This document shows, in pieces, positions 34,203 through 44,101 of a stretch of 64,000 nt of DNA. This DNA comes from UBA6168 sp041392505 (lineage in GTDB: Bacteria > Bacteroidota > Bacteroidia > Chitinophagales > Saprospiraceae). The notes beneath the pieces were generated by a model that was not told the origin of the DNA, did not search any database, and saw only the letters and a list, made by a program, of their open reading frames with translations. Made by a program: the position numbers and the translations under genes. How positions within the stretch are numbered: the first letter of the stretch is position 1; the number at the start of each line of letters is the position of its first letter. The DNA lies in NCBI GenBank assembly GCA_041392505.1, contig JAWKLX010000045.1, forward strand, positions 1 through 64,000. Reading direction: 5' to 3'.

Positions 34203-36656
34203 ATGACGCCACCCAACAAGGACTACGAACAACCTGAAATCATTGAAAACGAAGATTTTATAGAAGAAACCAACGGCGAAGACGTGATCGAAGAATCAGC
34301 TTTTAGCAAAGAAGTACAGCCGTTAAAACGAACCTTACCTGCCAACCTGACGATACTGCCCGTTTTCCAAAAACCAGTTTTCCCAGGTATCCCTACCCCA
34401 CTGACTTTTTCCGGGGAAGCGACCATCAAAGCGATCAAGGAGGCCATTGAAAAAAACAATGGTTACCTGGGGGTGGTACTGGCCAACGAATCGGGAACGC
34501 CCGGCGAGCTGGAATTTCATCAAACAGGAACAGCCTTTCAAATCCTGCGAGTCGCACCGGTGGCACCACAGATTATTCAAGTGGTTGGCCAAGGGATTAC
34601 CCGTTTTACCAAAAAGAAAGTGCTGTTTGTGCAGCCCTACATCAAATGGGAAGTGGACTACCACTATGATTCTACCAAGCCAGTAACGCCGGAATTGAAA
34701 GCCTACATGCTGTCGATCGGGTCAGATCTGAAATCCCTGCTGCAGCTAAACCCCATTTTCAAAGAACAGCTCAACTTGGTGGTCTCCCAACTCAACTACG
34801 AAGAACCGGGCCTGACCATGGACGTCATTTCCAGCTTGCTGACGGCAAGCCCCGAAAAGTTGCAAGAACTCCTCGAAACATTCGACCTCTACGCCAGGGC
34901 CAATATCCTTTTGCGATTGATCAAGGAAGAACTGGAAGTTGCTCAGATTCAGGAAAAAATCCAAAAGGAGATCGATACGCAGGTCAATAAACAGCAAAAG
35001 GAATTTTTCCTGCGGGAACAATTGAGTGCCATCAAAAAAGAGCTCGGCATGGAAAAGGAAGAGAGCGAAACCGAGATCGAAAAAATTCAGAAAAGGCTGG
35101 CTGGCAAACAACTCTCGGAGGAAGCCCAAAAGGTGGTGAGCGAAGAGTTGGAAAAATTGAAAACGCTCAATGCCCAGTCGCCAGAATTCGCCGTCACTCG
35201 AAACTACCTCGAACTGATCGCCGAACTTCCCTGGGGCATCTATTCGGAAGACAATCATGACATCAAGAAGGCCAGGGCCATCCTCGACGCCGACCATTAT
35301 GGCCTAACTGATGTGAAGGAACTGATCCTCGAATTCCTCAGTGCGATCATCAAACGGGGCAGCATCGGTGGTTCGATCATTTGCTTGGTCGGCCCTCCGG
35401 GGGTTGGCAAAACATCCATCGGGCAAAGCATTGCGGATGCACTTGGGCGCAAGTTTTTCCGCTTTTCGGTCGGTGGTATGCGGGACGAAGCAGAGATCAA
35501 AGGGCACCGACGCACCTACATTGGTGCGATGGCGGGTAAACTGATCCAAGCCCTGAAACGGATGGAAACCTCCAATCCTGTGATCATGCTCGACGAAATC
35601 GACAAGATCGGGACCAGCTTTCGGGGTGATCCGGCAAGTGCCCTGTTGGAAGTGCTTGATCCGGCACAAAATTCTGCCTTCCTCGACCACTACCTCGACA
35701 TCCCGTTCGATTTGTCAAAAGTGCTATTTGTGACGACGGCCAACCAATTGGATACGATCCCCCCTCCTCTACTCGACCGGATGGAGGTGATCCGACTGAG
35801 CGGCTATATTTTGGAAGAAAAAGTACAGATTGCCAAAAAGTACCTGATTCCCCGCCAATTAAAAGAGCACGGCTTCAAGGCTAATGATGTGAAATTCAAA
35901 GACGCTGCGGTCAAAATGATTGCCGATAAATATGCCCGCGAGGCGGGGGTGCGGAATTTGGAAAAACAGATCCGAAAGATCGTCCGCAAAGTGACCATGA
36001 AATCAGCGGAAAATGGGCAAAAAACCTTTACCATCAACGCCAAGGATATAGAAACCTACTTGGGCAAACCCATTTTTTCTACCGAAAAATTATATCCCAA
36101 ACCGATCCCCGGCATAGTGCTCGGGCTCGCTTATACCGCTTATGGTGGAGCCACTTTGTATATCGAAGCAGCGGCCGTTACCAGTAAAGGCGGGGGATTC
36201 AAGCAGACCGGACAACTCGGCGATGTGATGAAAGAAAGTGCCCAAATCGCCCACAGCTACGTCCGTTCACTCTTGATGAAGCAAGATCCGCCCAACACGT
36301 TTTTTGATGAAAATGCCATCCACCTCCATGTGCCTGCGGGGGCGACCCCCAAAGATGGCCCATCGGCAGGCATCACGATGGCACTGGCGCTGTATTCTTT
36401 GGCTACTGGAAAAGCGGTCAAAAACAACCTCGCCATGACGGGAGAACTGACCCTCACGGGTAAAGTGCTACCCATCGGTGGGGTTAAGGAAAAAACCATC
36501 GGCGCCCGTCGGGTCGGCATCAAAACGCTGATTTTCCCAATCGACAATAAAAAGGATTTCGAGGAATTGCCAGAATATATCAAGGAGGGGCTGCATGTCC
36601 ATTTTGCCGATTATTTTGAGGATGTATTGGCGGTGGCGTATGGGAAAAAGAAGTAG
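34203..36656 (+). CDS. lon: ATP-dependent protease Lon
   Basis: 817 residues from the ATG at 34203 (MTPPNKDYEQPEIIEN); a TTG at 34152 would add 17 residues. N-terminal substrate-binding domain from about 55 (LPANLTILPVFQKPVFPG), long helical region (about 235-330), AAA+ module with Walker A GPPGVGKTSIG near 397 and Walker B VIMLDEIDKIG near 460, then the Ser-Lys protease domain with DGPSAGITMAL (Ser near 720) and GGVKEKTIGARR (Lys near 763). It degrades misfolded and regulatory proteins in the cytoplasm. Length and motifs are normal for LonA. Monocistronic, closed by a strong terminator at 36684. Confidence 0.98.
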   Translation: MTPPNKDYEQPEIIENEDFIEETNGEDVIEESAFSKEVQPLKRTLPANLTILPVFQKPVFPGIPTPLTFSGEATIKAIKEAIEKNNGYLGVVLANESGTPGELEFHQTGTAFQILRVAPVAPQIIQVVGQGITRFTKKKVLFVQPYIKWEVDYHYDSTKPVTPELKAYMLSIGSDLKSLLQLNPIFKEQLNLVVSQLNYEEPGLTMDVISSLLTASPEKLQELLETFDLYARANILLRLIKEELEVAQIQEKIQKEIDTQVNKQQKEFFLREQLSAIKKELGMEKEESETEIEKIQKRLAGKQLSEEAQKVVSEELEKLKTLNAQSPEFAVTRNYLELIAELPWGIYSEDNHDIKKARAILDADHYGLTDVKELILEFLSAIIKRGSIGGSIICLVGPPGVGKTSIGQSIADALGRKFFRFSVGGMRDEAEIKGHRRTYIGAMAGKLIQALKRMETSNPVIMLDEIDKIGTSFRGDPASALLEVLDPAQNSAFLDHYLDIPFDLSKVLFVTTANQLDTIPPPLLDRMEVIRLSGYILEEKVQIAKKYLIPRQLKEHGFKANDVKFKDAAVKMIADKYAREAGVRNLEKQIRKIVRKVTMKSAENGQKTFTINAKDIETYLGKPIFSTEKLYPKPIPGIVLGLAYTAYGGATLYIEAAAVTSKGGGFKQTGQLGDVMKESAQIAHSYVRSLLMKQDPPNTFFDENAIHLHVPAGATPKDGPSAGITMALALYSLATGKAVKNNLAMTGELTLTGKVLPIGGVKEKTIGARRVGIKTLIFPIDNKKDFEELPEYIKEGLHVHFADYFEDVLAVAYGKKK

Positions 36657-36683
36657 AGTAAACTGACCTTTTCAAAGAAGACT

Positions 36684-36724
36684 ATAAACGACAAACGGGG
36701 CGAATCGCCCCGTTTGTCGTTTAT
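36684..36724. terminator. Perfect-palindrome terminator after lon
   Basis: ATAAACGACAAACGGGGCG and its exact complement form a stem of about 19 bp with almost no loop, 27 bp after the lon stop codon and before the convergent acetyltransferase gene; it can serve both. Confidence 0.8.
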
Positions 36725-36809
36725 AAAATTAGACGTTCATCAGGTCGTCCCAAAATGCCCTTCTAATCGCCTTCAACAGTAGACCTGTAATCAATGGCGA
36801 AAAAAATTA

Positions 36810-37280
36810 TCAGTCGTCCTTAACCCACCTAATTTTTACTGCCGATAATTTATCCAACTCCAACCGTTCATCAGCCAACACTTCAAAACCATTTTTTTTA
36901 TAAAACCCCAATGGAGAGCGGTAAACGTCCCCGTTTCTTTTCTTGTAGCGGTCGTGATCCGTCAACCAACCAAACAGTTCCGTTTCCGTTTTTTTAGCCT
37001 TTGCCAACAGCGCTGAACCAACGCCTTTACCCTGTATTTCACTGGATAAAATAATGACAAACCACTTGGCATTGTCCCGGAGGAAATGAAAATACCAGCC
37101 CATAATGGTTCCATCATTAGCTTCTACCAGGAAATGTTCAACGTTGATTAATTTATCTAAATATCCGTCGAAGGCTGCCATATCTGAGTATCCTAATTGT
37201 GCGGGGTACTCATTGTCCCAAAGCTCCAGCAGGGCTGCCTTTTGGTAAATGGTCAGTGTTTTATATCGGCTAATTTTCAT
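36810..37280 (-). CDS. GNAT-family N-acetyltransferase
   Basis: 156 residues. Acetyl-CoA loop motif SSEIQGKGVGSALLAKAKKTE (about 89-109) and terminal SPLGFYKKNGFEVLADERLE. Strand 2-3 region FLVEANDGTIMGWYFHF. Substrate unknown. Transcribed alone leftward. Confidence 0.85.
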   Translation of the reverse strand: MKISRYKTLTIYQKAALLELWDNEYPAQLGYSDMAAFDGYLDKLINVEHFLVEANDGTIMGWYFHFLRDNAKWFVIILSSEIQGKGVGSALLAKAKKTETELFGWLTDHDRYKKRNGDVYRSPLGFYKKNGFEVLADERLELDKLSAVKIRWVKDD

Positions 37281-37393
37281 TGATTTTCAGCAAGACTTTA
37301 TTCTCAAATAAAACAAAAATAAACCAAGCTGTTGATTGTCACGCCGAATTCCATTTTTCTTCCCACTTTTGGCCCTTTAAAAAATTGACATAG

Positions 37394-37792
37394 ATGAAAC
37401 GACTGGAACATATCGGCATTGCCGTAAAAGACTTGCAGGCCAGCAATGAATTGTTCGCCAAACTCTTGGGCCAAGAACCTTATAAAATAGAGGAAGTCGC
37501 CTCGGAAAACGTGCTGACCTCCTTTTTCAAAACAGGCCAATCGAAAGTAGAATTGTTGGTAGGTACATCGCCAGAAAGTGCCATTTCCAAATTTATCGAA
37601 AAAAAAGGCGAAGGCATCCACCATGTTGCCTTCGAGGTGGAAGACATTGTAGCCGAAATGCAACGCCTTGAAAAAGAAGGGTTTGTCATCCTGAACAAAG
37701 AACCCAAGCGGGGCGCAGACAACAAACTGGTCTGTTTCATCCACCCCAAATCAGCCAACGGGGTGCTGGTCGAACTTTGTCAAAGTATATAA
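37394..37792 (+). CDS. mce: Methylmalonyl-CoA epimerase
   Basis: 132 residues. Vicinal oxygen chelate fold: MKRLEHIGIAVKDL at the N-terminus (metal-binding His6), KVELLVGTSPESAISKFIEKKGEGIHHVAFEVED (Glu and His ligands), and FIHPKSANGVLVEL (ligand Glu near the end). It converts (R)- and (S)-methylmalonyl-CoA in propionyl-CoA metabolism. Full length compared with the family. A 77-bp gap holding an inverted repeat array separates it from the following permease gene. Confidence 0.93.
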   Translation: MKRLEHIGIAVKDLQASNELFAKLLGQEPYKIEEVASENVLTSFFKTGQSKVELLVGTSPESAISKFIEKKGEGIHHVAFEVEDIVAEMQRLEKEGFVILNKEPKRGADNKLVCFIHPKSANGVLVELCQSI

Positions 37793-37864
37793 TGGTGAAT
37801 GAGGAGAGGTAAATGGTTAATGCCCTTTCTACATTCACCTCTCACCATTCACCCTTCACCATTT
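37791..37864. repeat. Inverted array of short tandem repeats
   Basis: ATGGTGAATGAGGAGAGGT.. on the left faces ACATTCACCTCTCACCATTCACC.. on the right, both made of ATGGTGAA/TTCACCAT-like units, so the gap after mce folds into a slipped hairpin. Function may be termination. Confidence 0.6.
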
Positions 37865-37869
37865 AGATT

Positions 37870-38619
37870 TTGATTTACCTAATCGCCATTATCGGAAGTT
37901 TCATTGCCGGGTGTATCAACACCTTGGCGGGGAATGGCTCGGCCATCACCTTGACCATTTTGACCGAGGTGCTGGGGCTTCCCCCCAATGTCGCCAACGG
38001 CACAAACCGCATCGGGATTGCCTCGCAGGGGATTGCCTCGTCGTGGGTTTTTCATAAAAACAAAATGCTCGACCTGAAGCGGGACAAGTTGCTGATCATT
38101 TTGACGGTCATAGGGGCAATCGCTGGCGTATGGGTGGCCACCGAAGTAAGCAACGAGCAGTTCAAGACCGTTTTCAGCTATTTGATGGTCGTGATGCTGT
38201 TTGTTATTTTGATAAAACCAAAACGTTGGTTGCGGGAAACAGATGTAGATTTTCAGCCAAGCCCGTGGATCACCGTCCCTGCATTTTTGGCACTCGGTTT
38301 TTACGGTGGATTTATCCAAATGGGCATGGGTATTTTTTTTCTGGCTTTGATGGTTTTGGTCGCACGCTACAGTATCATGCACTCCAATGCGGTCAAGTCC
38401 ATCATGGTTACTATTTACACCTTGGTCGTTATCGTTGTTTTCCAGTACAAAGGATTAATCGACTGGAAAATGGGCCTACTCATGGCCATTGGCCAAACGA
38501 TAGGCGGCTGGCTAACAGCGGTTTATGGTTCCAAATATAAAAATGCAAACCTCTGGGCACACCGGTTGCTGGTGGTAATCGTCGTAGTGGCCATTCTCAA
38601 ATTGTTCGGAGTTTTTTAA
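37870..38619 (+). CDS. TauE/SafE-family membrane permease
   Basis: 249 residues starting at a TTG (37870); no ATG occurs before the first helix. About eight hydrophobic segments; the N-terminal motif GSFIAGCINTLAGNGSAITLTIL and the second-half GFYGGFIQMGMGIFFLALMVL are the two TSUP (TauE/SafE) signature repeats. The family exports sulfite or organosulfonate-type anions; substrate unknown. Lies between mce and pyrD, separated from each by inverted repeat arrays. Confidence 0.88.
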   Translation: MIYLIAIIGSFIAGCINTLAGNGSAITLTILTEVLGLPPNVANGTNRIGIASQGIASSWVFHKNKMLDLKRDKLLIILTVIGAIAGVWVATEVSNEQFKTVFSYLMVVMLFVILIKPKRWLRETDVDFQPSPWITVPAFLALGFYGGFIQMGMGIFFLALMVLVARYSIMHSNAVKSIMVTIYTLVVIVVFQYKGLIDWKMGLLMAIGQTIGGWLTAVYGSKYKNANLWAHRLLVVIVVVAILKLFGVF

Positions 38620-38620
38620 A

Positions 38621-38695
38621 TGGATAGATAGCTGGATGGTTGGATGGTTAACAAAAAACCATCCAACCATCCAACCATCCAACCATCCAACCATT
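38621..38695. repeat. Inverted array of GGATGGTT / AACCATCC units
   Basis: Two to three GGATGGTT units, a short spacer (AACAAAA), then five AACCATCC-type units, ending four bases before the pyrD ATG. Folds into a hairpin that can slip by one unit; copy number may vary between strains and could affect pyrD translation. Confidence 0.75.
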
Positions 38696-38699
38696 TATT

Positions 38700-39730
38700 A
38701 TGTACAAACTCATTCTCAAACCCATTCTTTTCTTTTTCCAGCCTGAAAAGGCTCACCACCTCACAGTCTTTTTGTTAAAAATAACGCTGGGCATTCCGCT
38801 GGTAGGTTGGCTATTTCGGAAAATATACGAGGTGAAAGACAAGCGTCTGGAACGCAAAGTCTTTGGCCTGACCTTCCCCAACCCAGTTGGATTGGCAGCA
38901 GGTTTTGATAAGGACGGGAAATATTACAAAGCCATGTCGGCGCTCGGTTTTGGGTTTATTGAAATAGGGACGGTAACGCCAGTTGGTCAGGAAGGCAACC
39001 CTCAGCCGAGGCTGTTCCGCTTGCCAAAAGACAAGGGGCTAATCAACCGTATGGGATTCAATAATGAGGGGGTAGACGCAATGGTCAAAAGGTTGAAAAA
39101 AGGACGGCCCAAAAACCTGATTGTCGGTGGAAATATTGGCAAAAACAAGGTAACCCCCAACGAAGAAGCTACCCGTGATTACTCCATCTGCTTTGAAGCA
39201 CTGTTTCCATACGTGGACTATTTTGTGGTGAATGTCAGTTCGCCAAACACACCGGGCCTGCGGGAATTGCAGGAGAAAGCGCCACTCACGGCTCTGCTCA
39301 CCCATTTGCAAAATTTGAATAAGCAAAACCAGCTCCAAAACCAATATTACTAAAAATAGCGCCCGACCTCACTATCGAACAACTCGATGACATCCTCGAC
39401 ATCGTGCAGGACACCGGGTTGGCTGGCATCATTGCCACGAACACCACGATTGACCGCAGCGGACTGACAACCAGCAATTTAGAAATTGAAAAAATCGGGA
39501 GCGGCGGATTGAGCGGCGCCCCCTTGACCAATCGATCTACGGAAGTGATCCGTTATTTGCACCAAAAATCAAATGGAAAAGTCGTAATCATCGGAGTTGG
39601 TGGAATCGAATCAGCAAAGGATGCTTTGGAAAAATTGGAGGCAGGTGCGACATTGGTACAAGTCTATTCCGGGTTGGTGTACGCCGGCCCCGCTTTGGTG
39701 AAAAACATCAATCAGGCATTATTGGCTTAA
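38700..39730 (+). pseudogene. pyrD: Dihydroorotate dehydrogenase (quinone), class 2, with one frameshift
   Basis: The first frame (ATG 38700) runs to a TAA at 39351-39353; the second continues the protein from about 39335 (PKPILLKIAPDL) to 39730. A single missing base near 39333-39335 joins them to a 343-residue protein of normal length. Class 2 features: an N-terminal membrane-associating helix, FPNPVGLAAGFDKDGKYYKAM, IEIGTVTPVGQEGNPQPRLFRL, the NVSSPNTPGLRELQ loop with the catalytic Ser, KIAPDL, ATNTTIDR and GVGGIESAKDALEKLEAGA. It oxidises dihydroorotate with a quinone in pyrimidine synthesis. Because the enzyme is usually essential without uracil, a sequencing error is at least as likely as a real mutation. 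Confidence 0.92.
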
Positions 39731-39853
39731 TGAAACTATGATAAGCAATTAGGGCTTCGGGGTACGGTATTAAATTTGCTTCATTGCAAACATCCCTCCT
39801 TTCTTTTCTCCCCGATAATTGAATATTACCTTATCGATACCCTTAGATACTGC

Positions 39854-41842
39854 ATGATAGACAGTTCAAAAAACGCACTTGATTATATCGAAAAAGCGGT
39901 GAACCCTCGTGAGGCGACCTCCCCTATCCTTGATTTTCAGGAAATGGTAGAACTCAATGTAGCTGGTCTGTTTACGTTGGAAAATGATATAGTCACTTAT
40001 GCCAATTCCGCATTTTGTGCCATTTTGGAAAAAAAGACAGAGGCCGTTGTAGGCAGCTCCATTTTGGAAAGGATGCCACTTAAAGACCAAGCAAAATTAA
40101 AGGACATTTTACATAAAATGGCTGATGGAATTATAACTACAGCTAGTGATAATTTTAAAGTCAAAGTACATCGAAGAAAAATCAAATACTTTTCGCTCCA
40201 CCTCAAATTAGCAGAAAAACTTCCAAATAATAAAGTCAAAATAATAGGTGCCTCCAGAGATTCAACGGAACGGGTTCTCGCAAGTATTGAGTTAGAAAAG
40301 GCCAAAGGGAAATTTGAAGCGCTTTATAAAAACATGATGGCCGGAATCGTCATATATGATTACGTTGGCGAAAAAGTAATCGACTGCAATGAATCTGCTT
40401 ATAAAATGTTGGGGTTTGAGACAAAAGAAGAATTTGTCAAATTAACTCGGTACGATATATTTCCGAAAACCTCTCATTATTTCCCTGGCGTTGATATCCA
40501 TGACGAAATCCGAAAACATGGAAGAATGATTGTAAACCACCAATCGGTTTCAACCTTGGGAATTTTTAATGGGAAAAACAATAAAGAAGTATTGGCCAAA
40601 ATAAATGTCATTCCAACTTTTTATAAAAAAGGGGAAGGATTTGCCATATTTCATGATATAACCAAAGAAGTACAGCGAAAAATAGAATTACAATCCAGTG
40701 AAAAAAAGTACCGGAATATTTTTGAAAACTCACATGAAGCAGTGACCTTTTTGGATGTGAAGACAGGCAAGATGATTGACTGTAATAACAATGCACTTAG
40801 ATTGTACGGTGTAGCTTCCAAGAGGGATTTAATAAACCTACCAAAAGAAAATTTCCATCAAAATTTTATTACAAAAAAATTAGAAACTGAAAATTATATA
40901 AGGTCAAAAATTACCGAAGCTTTAGACCAAGGCAAAGCGTATGTTTCCTTTGAAGCCAAAAAATTAAATGGCGTTCCCTTCATTTATGATGGCGTATTTG
41001 TTTCGGATTTTAGTGACCCAAAAAACCCGAAAATACTCTCGTTTTCAAGAGACGCAAAAGATGTTCTAAATGCTGAAAAGGAAAAAAATAAATTAATAGC
41101 TGCGTTGGTAGCGGCGAAGGAAGAAATAAACGAGCGAAATAATGAACTGAAAAAATACATTGAATCCAATTTGCAGTTAGAGAACTTCGCTTATTTCGCC
41201 TCGCATGACTTGCGTACGCCATTGCGCTCCATCATTAGTTTTACGCAGTTGTTAAAAAGGAGCTCACAAAATAAACTAACAGCATCCGAAATAGAATACA
41301 TGGATTTTATTATTGATGCTGGCCGAAACATGCAAAACCTCGTGGATGATTTATTGTCATTTTCCAGAATTAATTCAGCCGACATCAACCTTGAACGGAT
41401 TGACCTTTCATTATTAATCAAAAAAATAACTGATGAATTATCGGCTGATATTGAAGAGAAAAATGCTGCAATAATTACCGATAAAATACCTTCTCATATA
41501 AATGCTGACAAAACAAAATTCAATCAACTTTTACAAAACCTAATTTCCAATGCCATTAAATTCACTGAAAAAAATAAGCAACCAAAAGTTGAGATTTCGG
41601 CAAAAGAATTGGAAAATAATTGGCATTTTTCTGTAAAGGATAATGGAATCGGTATTTCCGAAGAATATAAAGAAAAAGTGTTCCTGCTTTTCAAGCGCCT
41701 CCATAATTCCACCGAATATGAAGGAACAGGCATTGGGCTGGCATTGTGCAAAAAAATAGTGGAACAGCACGAGGGCAAAATTTGGTTTGAATCGGAAGAA
41801 GGGAAAGGCACCCATTTTCATTTCACCATAAAAAAGAATTAA
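39854..41842 (+). CDS. Cytoplasmic PAS-domain hybrid-free sensor histidine kinase
   Basis: 662 residues from the ATG at 39854 (MIDSSKNALDYIEKAV); the upstream TTG at 39776 would add an unlikely leader. No membrane helix. Three PAS domains (about 35-145, 150-280, 285-410), the second and third with FEALYKNMMAGIVIYD and YRNIFENSHEAVTFLDVKTG. A coiled coil (about 415-445) leads to the HisKA box FAYFASHDLRTPLRSIISF (His near 456) and a HATPase domain (NLISNAIKF, DNGIGISEEY, GTGIGLALCKKIVEQH). There is no receiver domain and no adjacent regulator gene. The input signal is unknown; the PAS domains may bind a small ligand or cofactor. Confidence 0.92.
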   Translation: MIDSSKNALDYIEKAVNPREATSPILDFQEMVELNVAGLFTLENDIVTYANSAFCAILEKKTEAVVGSSILERMPLKDQAKLKDILHKMADGIITTASDNFKVKVHRRKIKYFSLHLKLAEKLPNNKVKIIGASRDSTERVLASIELEKAKGKFEALYKNMMAGIVIYDYVGEKVIDCNESAYKMLGFETKEEFVKLTRYDIFPKTSHYFPGVDIHDEIRKHGRMIVNHQSVSTLGIFNGKNNKEVLAKINVIPTFYKKGEGFAIFHDITKEVQRKIELQSSEKKYRNIFENSHEAVTFLDVKTGKMIDCNNNALRLYGVASKRDLINLPKENFHQNFITKKLETENYIRSKITEALDQGKAYVSFEAKKLNGVPFIYDGVFVSDFSDPKNPKILSFSRDAKDVLNAEKEKNKLIAALVAAKEEINERNNELKKYIESNLQLENFAYFASHDLRTPLRSIISFTQLLKRSSQNKLTASEIEYMDFIIDAGRNMQNLVDDLLSFSRINSADINLERIDLSLLIKKITDELSADIEEKNAAIITDKIPSHINADKTKFNQLLQNLISNAIKFTEKNKQPKVEISAKELENNWHFSVKDNGIGISEEYKEKVFLLFKRLHNSTEYEGTGIGLALCKKIVEQHEGKIWFESEEGKGTHFHFTIKKN

Positions 41843-41884
41843 AATTAGGTGAACTATACCATTGAAATCAAGCTCGTTACTTTT

Positions 41885-42532
41885 CTATGAAAGGACCCTT
41901 TCCAATTCCTTACCGATTCCGGCCTCATAAGGGTGTGCGCTGGAGGTAAGCAGAGAAAGGGTATCGAACTGCCCGCCATATACTCTCATCTTAGCATATT
42001 TGTCAACTCCTTTTTCCACTAAAAATTTTGTGATTTCATGCAGATTTAGTGGCACGGCCTGGCGCCAAAGTTCAACCCCATTTGATGCAGTATAATGTAG
42101 CAAGGTAGCTTGGTGGCCAAATTGCGACCTTTGAGTAAGCAACTTGGGAAAGCTGATTATCTCTCTTTGCAACGCCTCCAGGTTACCTGCCAAAATGAAG
42201 TTGACCGTTTTTTCAAAAACGAGATCCAACGGTTCTTCACCCAAGTCCATCACTTCTTGCCAATTGGTAAACCCGTATTCGCAGGCAATGGTACGGTAGG
42301 CCACTTCCTCGGTCAATTCACGCAGCGGTATTTCCAATCTTTTCCCCTTTAGAACGGGATCATAATTACTGATTTCAACGCCCACCACTGGGCTATTTGA
42401 TTGAATGCCCTCCCATAACCGATTGGCCATCGGTTCCAAATACTGAAGTAGGGTGCTTTTGTTTTGAGGAAACAACAAAGCACCGTAAAAATTTTGTAAC
42501 TCGCTCACAGCCTTATTTTTATAAACAATCAT
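41885..42532 (-). CDS. Ankyrin-repeat-like protein
   Basis: 215 residues from the ATG at 42532 (MIVYKNKAVSELQNF); the ORF extends to 42628 but the extra leader looks non-coding. The C-terminal half has ankyrin-like blocks: FILAGNLEALQREIISFPKLLTQRSQFGHQATLLHYTASNG and HEITKFLVEKGVDKYAKMRVYGG..TLSLLTSSAHPYEAG. The N-terminal half is helical and not recognised. Related proteins occur in Bacteroidota as uncharacterised ankyrin-repeat proteins. The upstream gap 42533-42855 is a divergent promoter region with no gene. Confidence 0.7.
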   Translation of the reverse strand: MIVYKNKAVSELQNFYGALLFPQNKSTLLQYLEPMANRLWEGIQSNSPVVGVEISNYDPVLKGKRLEIPLRELTEEVAYRTIACEYGFTNWQEVMDLGEEPLDLVFEKTVNFILAGNLEALQREIISFPKLLTQRSQFGHQATLLHYTASNGVELWRQAVPLNLHEITKFLVEKGVDKYAKMRVYGGQFDTLSLLTSSAHPYEAGIGKELERVLS

Positions 42533-42855
42533 GGCAGCTTTTTTCTGATTTCTGTACAATTCAAAAAAGACAATAGAATCAGGACAACAGTGGCCTAAAT
42601 AAATGCTCCAAGTACTGATTCTACCCAACTATATAGATTTAGGACAATGATAAACATCAATTTTGCGTAAAAGCACAATTAAAATTTAACCGCTTGTGCC
42701 GAAAGTCCTAAATTAGCGGCTTCAAAAAAAGAAGTAGGGATTTAAGGTCTTTGTTTCGATGGTTGGGAACTTTAGTTTCCTTCTGTCCAAAAACAATTTT
42801 CTATTTCAATGATTAATCAACCAGACCTTAAACCCCGTCATAAATACGATTTAAA

Positions 42856-44001
42856 ATGATAAAAGCAACAACGAGCGCTAAGAGGGTACGATTCAAAGGA
42901 AACCCTCGTAAAGAACAGTTTATCAAAGACTTACGTAGTCGGGTGGATGCCTATTTTGCAGAAAACAACATCAGCCAATACGCCAATACTGAGATGTATT
43001 TGAAAACAGCATTTGCCATAGTGGCATGGGTCGGCACCTGGCTCTGGATCATGTCTGACACCGTCAGCAGCAGCCCGTTGGCACTTTACGCGGTATATCT
43101 GTTATTGGGTTTTGTGCACATTTTCATTGCGTTCAACATCATGCATGATGCCTGTCACGATGCCTATTCGCCCAGCAAAAGGGTCAATAAAATACTGGGT
43201 TATAGCATGGATTTCGTCGGCGGCAACCAATATCTGTTCCGACGGATGCATGGCGCCCACCATGGCTATGTGAACATCCACGGCATAGATGTGACTTTGG
43301 AAACGCACGGCTTATTCCGGTTTTCCCCAGACGAGCCTTGGCAGCCAAAACACAAATACCAGCATTTTTACACCTTCGTCCTTTATGCCCTGGCCATGCT
43401 GCAATGGGTTACTTTGAAGGATTTTAAATGGTTTTTTGGGGAGGCACACATCGGCAACCAAAAAAATATCAAGCACCCAATGGAAGAATTTGTCGCCTTG
43501 TTTATTGGCAAAACGGTTTTCTATGGCCTTACTTTAATATTGCCGATGATCTTCTTGTCCGCTGCTTGGTATACTATTTTGGGGGCATGGGTATTTATGC
43601 ACATCATTCCCGGACTGACGTTTGCCCTGATTTTTCAGGTGACGCACGTTTATGACGGGACGACCTATCCCCTTCCTGACGAAGATGGCAATATCGACAA
43701 CAATTACGCATTGCACGTATTGGAAACGACAGCAGACTTCTCTCGCCACAACCGCCTTGGTTCTTGGCTGATGGGCGGCATCAATATCCACGTGATCCAT
43801 CATATTCTTCCTCAAGTCTGTCATGTACATTATCCAGCCTTGACCAAAATATTAAAGCAAACCTGTGATGATTATGGCATCGAATACCAAGAAAACCCGG
43901 ATTTCTGGACGGCCCTGAAAAAGCATTATAAGATATTGAAGCATTTGAGTTTCCCAGATGCGACAGTGCCGAGGGTTGGCAAGAGTGCAGCTATTGTTTA
44001 A
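42856..44001 (+). CDS. Membrane fatty acid desaturase
   Basis: 381 residues. The three His boxes of acyl-lipid/acyl-CoA front-end-type desaturases are present: HDACHD (about 97), HGAHH (about 134) and HVIHHILPQVCHVHY (about 314). Hydrophobic pairs lie at about 50-95 and 175-265. It inserts a double bond into membrane acyl chains with O2, consistent with an aerobic or microaerobic cell. The usual third box Q-x-x-HH is here I-H-x-I-HH; the exact regiospecificity is unknown. Terminator at 44030. Confidence 0.92.
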   Translation: MIKATTSAKRVRFKGNPRKEQFIKDLRSRVDAYFAENNISQYANTEMYLKTAFAIVAWVGTWLWIMSDTVSSSPLALYAVYLLLGFVHIFIAFNIMHDACHDAYSPSKRVNKILGYSMDFVGGNQYLFRRMHGAHHGYVNIHGIDVTLETHGLFRFSPDEPWQPKHKYQHFYTFVLYALAMLQWVTLKDFKWFFGEAHIGNQKNIKHPMEEFVALFIGKTVFYGLTLILPMIFLSAAWYTILGAWVFMHIIPGLTFALIFQVTHVYDGTTYPLPDEDGNIDNNYALHVLETTADFSRHNRLGSWLMGGINIHVIHHILPQVCHVHYPALTKILKQTCDDYGIEYQENPDFWTALKKHYKILKHLSFPDATVPRVGKSAAIV

Positions 44002-44029
44002 TGATGAATGATAAGTGTTGAATGGTGAA

Positions 44030-44072
44030 TAAAAAACGTGTCGGACAGCAGTGTCGACACGTTTTTTATTTT
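44030..44072. terminator. Terminator after the desaturase gene
   Basis: AAAAAACGTGTCG and CGACACGTTTTTT pair around ACAGCAGTGT-type loop bases, with a T-run on the + strand, 29 bp after the stop codon. An ATGATGAAT/ATGGTGAAT micro-repeat (44002-44030) stands just before it. Confidence 0.8.
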
Positions 44073-44101
44073 CCAGAAATCATAAAAAATAAATCGTTCA
44101 A

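Noticed and set aside
34746..35690. Minus-strand ORFs of 128 and 183 codons
   Set aside because: Antisense to lon, which is a complete conserved protein.
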